A DNA stretch of 64,000 nt from Spongilla lacustris. Lineage: Eukaryota; Porifera; Demospongiae; Spongillida; Spongillidae. The position numbers were made by a program, and so were the translations under genes. Shown here piece by piece: positions 33,866 to 43,803 of this stretch. The DNA lies in contig OX442435.1 of assembly GCA_949361645.1 (NCBI GenBank), forward strand, positions 3,582,220 to 3,646,219, in the 5' to 3' direction. Each line of letters begins with the position of its first letter. Position 1 is the first letter of the stretch. Under the pieces are notes generated by a model. The model was given only the letters and a program-made list of their open reading frames with translations. It did not search any database and was not told where the DNA came from.

Positions 33866-34495
33866 CTCTTTGACAGTCAACACGGATAACGTAGTTAATT
33901 GATTATTAGCCAGTAATGTTTTTAATTATGGCTACCCGTACGGCCGTTGCTTAGTAGTCGGTGTTCTCGATGAATCTCGCGGTTAGCCTCCTTAAAAAGA
34001 TACTATATAGGATAGAAGAGTGTTTTATGATGTTTGTTATGATATCTGGTGTACTAGCTTGAAAAAAAGCGGCAGCTAACTAGACCCGATTTAGGTCGAG
34101 CGAAGCAGGCAGGGATTCAAAGCCGTATATTGCGCATACTACGAAACAGTTGATAAAAACATCATAGTTCTATCCCTTGTTGTTACATCTAAGGTCCAGA
34201 CGTTTTAAAAGGCTTCACTCGCCCATGTTTTAGTAGAAAAGCCGGGTGCCAATTTGAAGCCGCTGGTGACGATAGAGACGCCATTACGTGCACACCTGCA
34301 GCTGTTCGTTCCTGCTTTCCTTTCAATTAAAAACCAACGCTCCGGTGATAGCTCTATGCCACTAGGGCTTATTGGTACTGTAGCCATGCGACACAGACTG
34401 GTTTTCTATACGTGTGCATATATATATATATGCACTTGGCGGTTAATGCGAATTAATTTTTAGTATATATATGTATGCACTTGGCGGTCAAAGAG
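33866..34495. mobile_element. piggyBac-like MITE, family B, copy 2
   Basis: Flanked by TTAA (33862-33865 and 34496-34499); ends CTCTTTGACAGTCAA and the complement of CTCTTTGACCGCCAA. Nearly the same length and sequence as 18761-19392. It lies inside a coding block, and removing it with one TTAA restores the reading frame. Confidence 0.88.
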
Positions 34496-35200
34496 TTAAA
34501 ATCAGCTGGTTGTTATGTCATGCTTTTCAATGAAAGCTTGAACAATCACATGCAAATGAAACAACTAGACCTCCACATTTCGCATGTGGGAAGATGAAAA
34601 AATAGCCACACATTATTTCAATTCAAGGTTTCTTGGTCATGCTACAGCTGAGCACCTCTTTGGAGAACTCCAGTCATGCTGTATTGAACTTGGAAAACAA
34701 GGCATTGCCCTTTCTATGGATGGTCCAAACGTTAACAGGGGTACATATGAATTACTTAATACTGACCTTCAAACCGAAGTTAGTAGAGCCCCACATAATA
34801 TTGGAAGCTGTGGGTTGAATGTTTTGCATAATGCTTTACAGTTGGGTTTTTTGCAGTCTGGTTGAGAAATAGAGCATTCTCTTTTGTCACTGTATTGGCT
34901 CTTTAAGAATTTACCAGCAAGACGAGAAGATTTTAAGCAAGTCAATGCATCAGCTTGTGAAGCTTTCCAAAGACGTTTTGCTTGCATAGATGGGTACAAA
35001 TGTGCCTGTTGTGGAAAGAGCTCTAGAAGTATGGCCACATGTAGCTAATTATGTTAATCGTAGATTGATCAGGTTAAGTAAGCAATCTTCAGACTCCCAA
35101 AGTCCACAGATTGTGTGTGATATTGAAATGGTGGTCAGGAGTCAATGTTTCATCACCTCTTAACTCTGGCTCAAAAAGAGCTCGCAATATGTGTATATAT
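34496..35200 (+). pseudogene. Conserved transposon-like gene, 3' part
   Basis: Reads KSAGCYVMLFNESLNNHMQM, KQLDLHI, then WEDEKIATHYFNSRFLGHAT and ALSMDGPNVNRGTYELL, NIGSCGLNVLHNALQLGF, a stop at 34863-34865, then LLSLYWLFKNLPARREDFKQ and, after a shift, GTNVPVVERALEVWPHVANY (to 35055). The phrases 'DESLN...QxQMDxHxRxW', 'SMDGPNVN', 'NxGSCGLHxxHxAF', 'LYWLFxDxPARRED' and 'RWVExxxVAERALxxWPH' form a large eukaryotic family of unknown role. At least three defects. The last weak match is near 35190. Confidence 0.6.
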
Positions 35201-36279
35201 GCGTGGAAGAAAAGTTTTGCTCTAACGGTAAGAACTAGAAAATGCGTTCTTTTTATCCAGAATGGGGTAAAACTGCCTCAGCGGGGGGAAATCAACAGCC
35301 AGTATGCATCAAAGCCAAGAACGCGAGTGATCCTTGGCCCTTACGATTTCTATTTGTTGGTATTCTAATTATCCGTGGCGTAAACCAAACACTGCATGAA
35401 ATACATAAAGTATCGATCTGGGTACGATACAATGGCTGCGTAATTTTGTATGTGGGCAGTATTTTAGCTGGTTTTAACAGTCCTCTGAAGACAGTGAACA
35501 TGAAAAAAACCATATACCATATATTAGGTTCTTCAGTCGATACTTTATACAACTGCGATGCTCAAAATAACGGGCGGACATCGGTCAATTTCCGATCAAT
35601 TTGCGCATATGACCGCGCAACTTGCACTAGAGCCGGTCATTTGGTCCAACCATTCCTATAGGGGTTGTACTGTAGTATTAATTAAAGTCCGCAACAGCAT
35701 CGAGGAAGTAAAAGTTTATGGCTTCATAATGAATGTCATTAAATTCATGCTCATCATGCCGCTATGTTGTAAAACATGTCAGCAATGAATGCTGTAAAAA
35801 TGAACCCCTTATGCCGCTCAAAACTACGTCAATATTTTCAAGTGTATTGGGGGTACTTTATATTTTAGTTTCCAATTTCACTATTATTTAATACCGCATC
35901 CAAAAACAAAAATCATGATTTGATTGTACGTGCAATAATTGTACCACTAAGTGCAAAAATTCTCGTATACCACTTACATACTTTCGGTTTGGTTTTCAAG
36001 AACAGAATCTTAACGTTTTTGCATCATTACTGGCGCCATCTTTAGACACCTCTACCTTGTGTAAACAAAAACAACTCGCTAAACCATAGTTTGCTCAGCG
36101 TTTCATTGTTTCTTTTCAGTCCCCCAATTCGTTTAACAACAAATTCAGTGAGTTGAATAATAACGATGGCATAATTATTCACGATCATTAAGCACGTGTG
36201 GCTACTAATTAAATTCATGAACAACGGTACAAAAGAACGGCTCACGGATGTGAACGCGCCTTTTATTCGGACCCCAAAT
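35201..36279. other. No gene recognised
   Basis: Short frames only. Near 35570-35640 is a GGCGGACATCGGTCAATTTCC / GATCAATTTGC phrase also met at 10196 and 40835 (see findings). No clear element ends. Confidence 0.4.
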
Positions 36280-36282
36280 ACA

Positions 36283-36594
36283 CCAAATGACGGCAATCCA
36301 CTACCTGGATGACATCAGGGCGGGTGAGTTTTGTTTCATGTTTCAACCTGAAGATGGCATTATTCCACACATATACTGAAGTTAAATATGGTGATGAAAA
36401 TATTAAGATTGTAGAAGTTCAGGCTTATGTTTTATCTGATCGTTGGGGCTCCAGGGTCGGATCAGTGTGCGTCTTCAATCCAGCGGACCTTGGCAGTCTG
36501 CGACAGGCTGGGCATTCCAGTAGCGTTGGACAAATTGGAAGGGCCCTCCACGACCATCACCTTCCTTGGCATACAATTGGATTCGGTATACTCT
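36283..36594 (+). pseudogene. DIRS reverse transcriptase palm fragment
   Basis: Reads MTAIHYLDDIRAG at 36289-36326, the catalytic YLDD intact. After an inserted block the frame resumes APGSDQCASSIQRTLAVCDR, then LGIPVALDKLEGPSTTITFL and GIQLDS to about 36586. The motif LGxPVAxxKxEGPxTxxTFLGIxLD is characteristic of DIRS RT. The remainder of the RT core upstream is not seen. Confidence 0.75.
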
Positions 36595-36700
36595 GTTATA
36601 CACTAGTCAATTAGTGGTGTATAACACTGCGTATTGAGACGTTATACACATGTATACGCAATAACGTCTTATAACACACTGTTATAAGGTAGTGTATAAC
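36595..36700. mobile_element. 106-bp TIR element (MITE)
   Basis: Perfect 11-bp ends, GTTATACACTA and TAGTGTATAAC, with internal GTTATAC/GTATAAC repeats and partly palindromic centre. It lies between the GIQLDS and AQVLSLPLDKVIDI parts of the DIRS RT, which read on directly if it and about 25 bp of flank are ignored. Confidence 0.7.
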
Positions 36701-36721
36701 AATACCTTTTTCATAGTGGTA

Positions 36722-37480
36722 GCTCAGGTCCTCTCGCTCCCCTTGGACAAGGTGATTGACATCATGACTACCGTCTGCAACTGGTTGGGGCGTCGTATGG
36801 CTACCAAACGTGAGCTCCTCTCCTTGATTGGCAAGCTGTCTTTTGCCACCAAGGTGGTCCCGGCAGGCCGCCTGTTCCTAAGACGGCTGATTAACCGGTC
36901 CACAACAGTGGATAGGCTACATCACCATCTCCGCATCGGTGCTGAGGCCAGAGCTGACTTGGAGTGGTGGGCCCGTTTCCTCCCACAGTGGAATGGCCGT
37001 GCTAAGTTCCTGGAGCCACAGTGGTCTAGTCCAGCCTCCTTGAACCTGTCCACAGATGCCTCTGGTTCGCATGGGTTTGGGGCTTACTTCGACAGGGCCT
37101 GGCTCAGGGGGACCTGGCCCCCTCACCAGACACTCCCACGCCGCTCTATTCAGTGGCAAGAGCTCTTCGTGATACTGGTTGCTGCTAGTGCTTGGAGTCA
37201 GAGGCTCTGCAGTAGACATGTCACCTTACATGGTGACAACCAGGCAGTGGTGCAAGCGTGGTCTGGCCTTTCTTCACGCTCATGGGGCTACTCCGAGAAT
37301 TGTTCAACAATTTCACAATCAGGCTGGTGCATGTCCCGGGGAAGCGCAATGCAGTGGCCAATGCGCTGTCACATAATTTGATGATTCGGTTCTTTGCTCT
37401 TGCCCCTCAGGCCGACCCCCCAGCCCTCAGCCATTCCACCCCACATTACCCTGCTGTAGAGTCCACGGGTCTCTGCCCTG
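36722..37480 (+). pseudogene. DIRS RNase H region
   Basis: An open stretch reads AQVLSLPLDKVIDIMTTVCN, then RELLSLIGKLSFATKVVPAG and FLRRLINRSTTVDRLHHHLR, LEWWARFLPQWNGRAKFLEP, LNLSTDASGSHGFGAYF (first RNase H Asp, about 37050), SIQWQELFVILVAASAW (Glu) and VTLHGDNQAVVQAW (Asp, about 37230-37265). The rest (VHVPGKRNAVANALSHNLMI) appears in the next frame at 37327-37385. All three acidic residues are kept; one frameshift near 37270. Confidence 0.8.
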
Positions 37481-37489
37481 GTTTGGGAG

Positions 37490-38372
37490 TTGATAGCTCC
37501 TTTGACAGCCGCTACATATCAGGCTGGGATTCAGCAGTTTGTGGCCTTGTGCTACCACCACCAAGCAGCAGGTGGTGGCCTTTGCAGCCCACCTCTCCTC
37601 AGCTGTCAGCCTCCCCACCATTCGGGTGTACCTGGCAGCAGTTACTATCTTGCATCACACTCAAGGCCTCTGCAGCCGAGTTTCTAACAATCCCACAATG
37701 CGCAGTATTTGGCGCTCTCAGGCGGAGCGTCCTCCCAAGCGCTGTAGGTTGCCGATTTCCCCTCAGATCCTCACTCAGCTCCAGGGGGCATTGGATGCAG
37801 ACACCTCCATGAGTGGGTGGGATAGTCGCTTGCTACGGGCGGCGATGTCCCTGGCCTTCTACGGTTTTCTCCGGGTAGGGGAGTTCACTGCAACACCACT
37901 CCATCGGGTCCCCTTGCGGAGGTGCGATGTTTGATTCGTGGGGCATAAGCTGAAGGTCCTCATGAGGCGCTCCAAGTCTGACCAGTGGGGACAGGGGACC
38001 GTAGTGTCGGTGGGATACAGCAGTGACAGCTCTTGCCTGGTGAGCAGCATGAAACGGTATATCTGGAGTGCTGCCCGGCTCCTAGCTCCAGCCCTCTCTT
38101 CGTCTGGGAAGATGGGTCACCCTTGACTGCCAGGAGGTTCCAATCGCAGCTCCGGATCTACTTTGGCAAGTTGGGTTTGGACCCTGAACAATGCAAAACT
38201 CACTCTTAGTTTTCGCATTGGGGCAGCGACTACAGCAGCCAAGGTGGAGATCTCATATGGCGTAATCAAGCAGTTGGACCGCTGGCGAAGTAGGGCCTTC
38301 AAGACCTATATAAGATGTGACCCTCAGCACGCCACAGTGGCAGCAGTGATGGCCAAGTGTCAGGACTGACTG
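37490..38372 (+). pseudogene. DIRS tyrosine recombinase
   Basis: The core-binding part reads TAATYQAGIQQFVALCYHHQ, then VVAFAAHLSSAVSLPTIRVY and LAAVTILHHTQGL over a frame change near 37550. The catalytic part has LAFYGFLRVGEFTATP (first Arg, about 37852-37895), LKVLMRRSKSDQWGQGTVVS, then a His-x-x-Arg region split by a shift (THS / SFRIGAATTAAKVEI, 38180-38245) and LDRWRSRAFKTYIR with the nucleophile Tyr (38271-38318). It would join a circular DNA intermediate to the genome. At least three frame changes. Confidence 0.8.
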
Positions 38373-38830
38373 CATCTCATTGGACTGGACTAGACTGTTG
38401 TTCACTTGCGCAGTGTAATGCAATTTTTGCATACATTTGCTACCCACACCCACAATCTGGCTACTACGTACCTATATCCGATGTACAGTGGGTGGCGAAT
38501 TTGGGGCGTTAACTTTGGGCAGGGCCCTGCGGGCTAGTCCCTTCCCGGCAACCCAAGCCTGGACCAGCGTCCTGGCCTTGGTACACAGAGCACCCAGTGG
38601 TGGTCAGCATCACCCCTGGTCTCTGTTGCCGGTCATCCCAAACCCGGCCGACTGGGACCAGCGTCTCAGCTCAGTCACTGGGGTCCACAGTGGCTGGGTG
38701 ACCAGCGTCACTGCCAGCCACACCCTGCGGCCAGGGTATTGGGAGGGGGGGGGGAGACTCAGGCCTGGTGGGGGCCCTTGCCTGCTACCCCTATTTCTCG
38801 CCAATCCATCAAAGGGTTTGAGCTAGATGG
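38373..38830 (+). other. 3' region of the DIRS element
   Basis: GC-rich compared with the surroundings, with GGACCAGCGTC present three times (38560, 38657, 38700) and a G-run at 38743. The composition changes back to AT-rich after about 38830, which I take as the element's approximate end. Confidence 0.4.
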
Positions 38831-40160
38831 CGATAAGAGCTGAGCATTCACTGCAGGGGTAGTTACCAAGGAGTAAATTAACTTGCTTACTTATGTAAGC
38901 ATCATGCATAACTTAAGTTCGTACTGATCAATCTATGGTTAAAGCTGTATCCATGTGTTAAAACAGGAAGTGGCACATCCTTATTTAAGGAGACACCATC
39001 CTTAAATAAGGATCACAATAGTAAACGTTATTGCCATAAAAACCATAATCTTGATTTTCTGTGATATCAAGTTTGAATATGCATATCCTAGCCTTGCTGA
39101 GACCATGTCCACTGTAGTTGTTCTGCCGCAGCTCCAGTACCATGTGCATTGTAAAACGGCGGATCTGGGGAGGGCAGGGGGGGGGGAGGTTGGGGTTTCG
39201 GAAAAACTCCACATCAACCGGGTCTGTGACTCAAAAAGGTTGTCCATCAAACAAGCGCCGATGGTGGGAGATGACAGATTACAGATGCAGATGGTAACGC
39301 CCTTGGTTGCAAGGAAGCGTATTTGAAGCATGTCAAGTGCTCGGAGCTATATTTTGATTCCGCCTCACTTATTTATGTTAGACAAGGTTTATTGTCACTA
39401 GAGACAGCATGGAAAACTCCGACATGGTCTTCTATGCCTATTTGATATGACATCATTTTCATCCTGATCGAAAAAACTGGCATTATGCTTTATTCACTGA
39501 GCAACTTGCCATCCAACTCAACACTATCCGAGAGAAATGATGTTATATAAAACTCAAATCCCACTGATGAAGCAGATGCAACTCAAACCGAGCATGACAT
39601 TGGCTCCCTGAAATCGAAAAAGTATCAAAAGATGACTGGACTGCAGCTAAATTACTAATTGGTAAAAAGCACAAGACCAGAAACAGAGCATTCTATACTT
39701 TTAAGTTCATGCGGCAATAACATGTAGGTGTTCTTGCATGGCTCTTGCATGACTCTCCCTTCAGCTCTGATGCCTCTCTAGATTTGATGCCCTTCCCCCT
39801 TCCGCTTTGTTGTCCCCTCTCCCTTTTTTTCCGAGCAGAAGCACAGGAGCACCACACAGTTGATGAAAGTATAAGGTACACAAAAGAGATGCTGACCACA
39901 TTTTGCACAGAAGAAGCATTTATTTATACTTGTTATAAATAACATATACACACACTCCTGGAGGTGTTTGAAACTCAAATGAATCTTTATTCATAAGGAC
40001 AAAGGAATTTGCAGAGGTAGTGATCAGTTATGCCATTGAGTGTACGACCAACACATATCAAGTGCTTCGCTCTACGTGTAAGTGAGTTAATTATGGCTTT
40101 CTAAACTGTACCCTGTTTTCTAACGCAAATTCAGCTGTGAAAATCACAACAGGATGTTTC
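38831..40160. other. No gene recognised
   Basis: A direct/inverted CTTATTTAAGGA - TCCTTAAATAAGG pair at 38978-39011 forms a short hairpin. A G-run lies at 39176-39187. Short frames only. Confidence 0.4.
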
Positions 40161-40167
40161 ACAAACA

Positions 40168-40217
40168 TGTCCTCAGTTAAAGGAGCATTTCAGTAATGTT
40201 CCTTTAACTGAGGACAT
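40168..40217. repeat. Perfect hairpin, 17-bp stem
   Basis: TGTCCTCAGTTAAAGGA and its exact complement TCCTTTAACTGAGGACA face each other around about 16 bp. Possibly abutting TIRs of a deleted element. Confidence 0.7.
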
Positions 40218-41556
40218 GGTTCCAGCAGTTACAGAGATGTTCTGGAGGTATCAGGAAGAAGAAACATATGCTGGAGAGGTTGCTGATGAAAATTCGAACT
40301 TTAATATTGCAAAAAAGATTCAGCAAAAGAATTCAGGCAGACAGAAAATTTGATTACGTTCATGAGTTGTGTCACCTGACTAACAACAACACTGGCACCC
40401 TTCGGAGTTCTCTACACATACACACATAATACTATACTTCATATAGTAATCATACTGCTATATAGGAATTGTATGACTAATGAAGTCACTGAAACCTTTT
40501 CATCAGTTGATGACTTTATGCAGAAGATAGTTTGAATAAGATTATAAACCAATTCTTTATTTTTATAATTTTCAGTGGATCGAGAATGATTGATTTAGTT
40601 AACTGAAGGACTGCAAGTTCTCAGTAAAGAATTGCACTGGAAAATGAAGCTACTGAGTGTTACAAATGAAAAGTAAGAAGTATTGATGTTGCCATTTGGT
40701 TTCCTTCAAATATCCAACTGTACAGGCCTTTCTTTTCTGGAGTTGGTGCCAAACTTATTGTCTCTTCCTGATGTTAGCTCAAGCACAAGCTTCTTCTTAA
40801 CTGTGACATCTTGATACTGCAGTGCGGGAATTAATGGCCGGCCCACGGCCATTTTCAAATCAATTTGCTAAAATGGCCGTACAATATTGTCCATGATCAG
40901 TCATTTGATTGCACTTACCGCGACGAGAGTACATATCTATTCCCGCCACCAATATGGTACCGAACGTTTCATCGCACAGAGCCACTCGCAAATGCACGGC
41001 TTGCGCCACGCATTAATTGTGGATATTGACAGTGGTGGTGTTAACATAACAGTGTATCTAAGCATAATTGGGAGGCGGAGTCGAAAAGTGGGAATGCTTT
41101 GTATGTGCGCTAAACATCGTTTGAGCTTACATGCATTACTACATGCATTGCAGCCAGCTTTGCGCATCCTAAATTGTGTGCATGAGCACTTCAGACTAGG
41201 AAACACCCTTGTGTACATGGGAACAAATCTGTCATGTAAACTTGCTACAGTGCTCCTGCACACATTTTTAATTAACGGTTTACCAGCTAATTTATTATCA
41301 ATTATAGCTACGTAACAGCGGAATTTAATTATCAATATTTGCTATTTTTAGATACAGTGTCATTAGCACCAAATAACTTTTGAACCGAACGAGTCTTCTT
41401 AGTGCAACTTTTGAAATTCAGTTAGAGAAGTGATTTCTCTACACGCTGGTATGAGCTGATTGTTTGTAGCACGCTGGTAAAGTATCCGTAACCTACTGTG
41501 AGCAAATGAGTCGGTTACCTACAGAGACACTGCCGTTGCCATAGACGCTATGAACT
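40218..41556. other. No gene recognised; one mixed-frame open stretch
   Basis: 40887-41315 has overlapping open frames on both strands without recognisable motifs. The phrase TTAATGGCCGGCCCACGGCCATTTTC begins at about 40831 (see findings). Confidence 0.35.
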
Positions 41557-42378
41557 GAGGAAGAAGTTAATTGCTTTGTACATGATGACTCAGATGAGGG
41601 CCCTCCCTACTCCCCGCTACCAGTCCTGGCCCAGGCTCCACTGCTGGCCCCTGCTCCACCGCTAGTTCCGCTGGCCCCTGCTCCACCGCTAGTTCCGCTG
41701 GCCCCTGCTCCACCCCTGGCTACTCCACTGCTAGTTCCGCTGGCCCCTGCTCCACCGCTAGTTCCGCTGGCCCCTGCTCCACCGCTAGTTCCGCTGGCCC
41801 CTGCTCCACCGCTAGTTCCACTGGCCCCTGCTCCACCCCTGGCTGCTCCACTGCTAGTTCCGCTGGCCCCTGCTCCACCACTGCCTGCTCCACCGCTAGT
41901 TCCACTGGCCCCTGCTCCACCCCTGGCTGCTCCACTGCAGGCCGCTGCTCCACTGCTAGTTCCACTGGCCCCTGCTCCACCCCTGGCTGCTCCACTGCAG
42001 GCCGCTGCTCCACCGCTAGTTCCACTGGCCCCTGCTCCACCCCTGGCTGCTCCACTGCAGGCCGCTGCTCCACCGCTAGTTCCACTGGCCCCTGCTCCAC
42101 CCCTGGCTGCTCCACTGCTGGCCGCTGCTCCACCGCTAGTTCCGCTGGCCCCTGCTCCACCGCCGGCCCCTGCTCTACCCCTGGCTGCTCCACGGGCCCC
42201 AGCTCTATTGGCTGCTCGACTGGCTGCTCCATTGGCTGCACCACTGCCGCCGGCCCCGTGGGCCATGTGGCCTCCGCATCCCTACTGGGGCCACCCGGAG
42301 CTTGGCCGTATAGAAGCGACGAGGAAGGGGGAGGGGTGGGCTGAATTTATATTCGAAGAACACTTTTATTTATTATAA
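41557..42378 (+). CDS. Long Pro/Ala/Leu-repeat open frame, unknown function
   Basis: One plus-strand frame is open for 273 codons from 41557 to TAA at 42376-42378 without an internal ATG until near the end. It begins EEEVNCFVHDDSDEGPPYSP, continues with about twenty copies of a nine-residue unit LVPLAPAPP varied by LAAPLQAAAPP, and ends in a non-repetitive tail: PWAMWPPHPYWGHPELGRIE, then EGWAEFIFEEHFYLL. The acidic start and aromatic end look like true protein. A possible acceptor (CTGAG) precedes 41560, so this could be a last exon. Units of 27 and 60-66 bp keep all frames open, which explains two glycine-rich minus-strand frames. No upstream exon found; it could be part of a mobile element. 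Confidence 0.4.
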   Translation, partial: EEEVNCFVHDDSDEGPPYSPLPVLAQAPLLAPAPPLVPLAPAPPLVPLAPAPPLATPLLVPLAPAPPLVPLAPAPPLVPLAPAPPLVPLAPAPPLAAPLLVPLAPAPPLPAPPLVPLAPAPPLAAPLQAAAPLLVPLAPAPPLAAPLQAAAPPLVPLAPAPPLAAPLQAAAPPLVPLAPAPPLAAPLLAAAPPLVPLAPAPPPAPALPLAAPRAPALLAARLAAPLAAPLPPAPWAMWPPHPYWGHPELGRIEATRKGEGWAEFIFEEHFYLL

Positions 42379-42688
42379 CTGACAACTGACATGTATGTAT
42401 ATGCCATGTATGCATGCTTATATAATCTTATGAAACTGACCGACTAAGTACATGCATATGCGTGCCGGTATATTACATGTACTAGCTTCCTCGCCATGCA
42501 AAGTAATCTTTGACACGGCAGTCACGGCGCAGCTCTGCCGGCCGGTTTATATATGACACGATCATTAGAATTAATGTTTAGTAATATTAATTCTTGCTGT
42601 TAAAAAACCATTTACATGCTCACTCACATGTTTACCTTGCCAGCAGGCATAACGTTTCAGTGATTGCACGTGAGCAGATCATTAATAT
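42379..42688. other. Short AT-rich spacer
   Basis: Contains repeated CATGTATG/GCATG phrases; nothing else seen. Confidence 0.4.
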
Positions 42689-43704
42689 CAGGGGCGGATT
42701 CAGGGGGGGGGTCTTTGGGGTCTAAAGACCCCCCCTTGGCTCCAAGTAATGAATGATTAATTAGCATGCATGGTTAATTGAGTCTTACCGCGAAATGAAG
42801 CGATCGAAAGGTGCGAGCTGTGCTACAGGATGTAAGCGTGTCAATGCAATGGATCTCAGGTCCTTTTTCTCAGGAAACAGGTAGATATAAGCAAACTAAA
42901 GTACTGTCTGACAAGTATATAATATTAAACACTCGATATATATATATGTGCATGTGTATTTAATTTAGACCAGCTGTTGGCCACGTTGAGGCTTCGGGTG
43001 CACAAAGAAATCCAAAGTTGCACGATGGACACAATGGCATTGCTGAGCAGCAAGAACCACAGGAGTGCGAGGAACAAGAAGCAATTGTCCAAATTCTGCC
43101 TTCTGAATTGGTCAGCTCCTCTGTTCAGCTTAAGCCAAGTCATTTCAAAGATGTTTTACAGCTTCCATCAGCTAAGGCATTACATACTGAGCTGGATGTA
43201 TGGCGAATGAAATGGAAAGTTAATCCATCAAAGCAAAAGAGCTAGATACGCCTACAAAGACTCTTATTTTTGTTGACAAGGATTACTTTCCAAACATTTA
43301 CGTTACTCCTTGTCATATCGGCTACTCTGCCAGTATCAATCAGCATGCTAAAACTTCTGAAGACGTCACTTCGATGCACGATGGGTAATGAAAGATTAAA
43401 TGATTTGGCATTGATGCTTATTCATAGGGATATAGAGCGGTGGTTGAAGAGTTTTCTCGTCGTCATCCACGCAGGCTTTTATTAAGCTTTTTTCAGAATA
43501 GCGTATTGTGTGCTTAAATTAGGTTGCACTTGATGCTATCAAATTAAGTTGTTTTGGAACCATATATATCATTATGAAAAGTGCTTTAATTTTCATGCTA
43601 AATAAATGGAAAACTAAAAAAGCGGCTGGGGCTCCGCCCCAGAGCCCGCCCTTCATGATTTTAATCTTAGACCCCCCTTTCCAGAATTCCTGGATCCGCC
43701 CCTG
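42689..43704 (+). mobile_element. hAT-type element with both termini
   Basis: The left end reads CAGGGGCGGATTCAGG, the right end is the complement of CAGGGGCGGATCCAGG, 16 bp with one mismatch. The 5-bp AATAT occurs directly outside both ends (42684-42688 and 43705-43709). G-rich sub-terminal tracts lie at both ends (42702-42735 and 43620-43685). A transposase C-terminus is encoded inside (42977-43485), so this 1016-bp copy is an internally deleted element. The 5-bp duplication is shorter than the 8 bp usual for hAT; some hAT groups are known with shorter ones. Confidence 0.75.
42969..43485 (+). pseudogene. hAT transposase C-terminal remnant
   Basis: One frame reads EASGAQRNPKLHDGHNGIAE, EEQEAIVQILPSELVSSS and QLPSAKALHTELDVWRMKWK, stopping at 43243-43245; the next gives LKLLKTSLRCTMGNERLNDL and ALMLIHRDIERW (43350-43445). 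The second block is the hAT dimerisation motif (LxxLKTxLRxTMGxERLNxLALxxIHRDI). The first block resembles the preceding part of transposases of the ZMYM-like hAT kind. A frameshift near 43250 and the loss of the N-terminal two thirds mean it is inactive. Confidence 0.7.
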
Positions 43705-43803
43705 AATATGATATATGGTAGTATTCCAAGGTTGCCCAATACATGCATTTATACTTTTTTCTTCGCATGTTTTCCCGCTTGCAGCGAATAAAAATGAGTG
43801 AAA

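Larger units (their letters stand above)
36280..38830 (+). mobile_element. DIRS-type (tyrosine-recombinase) retroelement, degenerate
   Basis: Order: RT palm (HYLDD), RNase H, then tyrosine recombinase with no integrase, which is the DIRS arrangement. The 5' part before the palm is missing or unrecognisable. A 123-bp insertion follows the HYLDDIRAG codons (about 36325-36447) and a 106-bp MITE lies at 36595-36700. The terminal repeats of DIRS were not identified. Confidence 0.75.

Noticed and set aside
41607..42266. Gly/Ala/Ser-rich and Val/Glu/Gln-rich minus-strand proteins
   Set aside because: Antisense of the Pro/Ala/Leu repeat; only the plus-strand frame has non-repeat ends.
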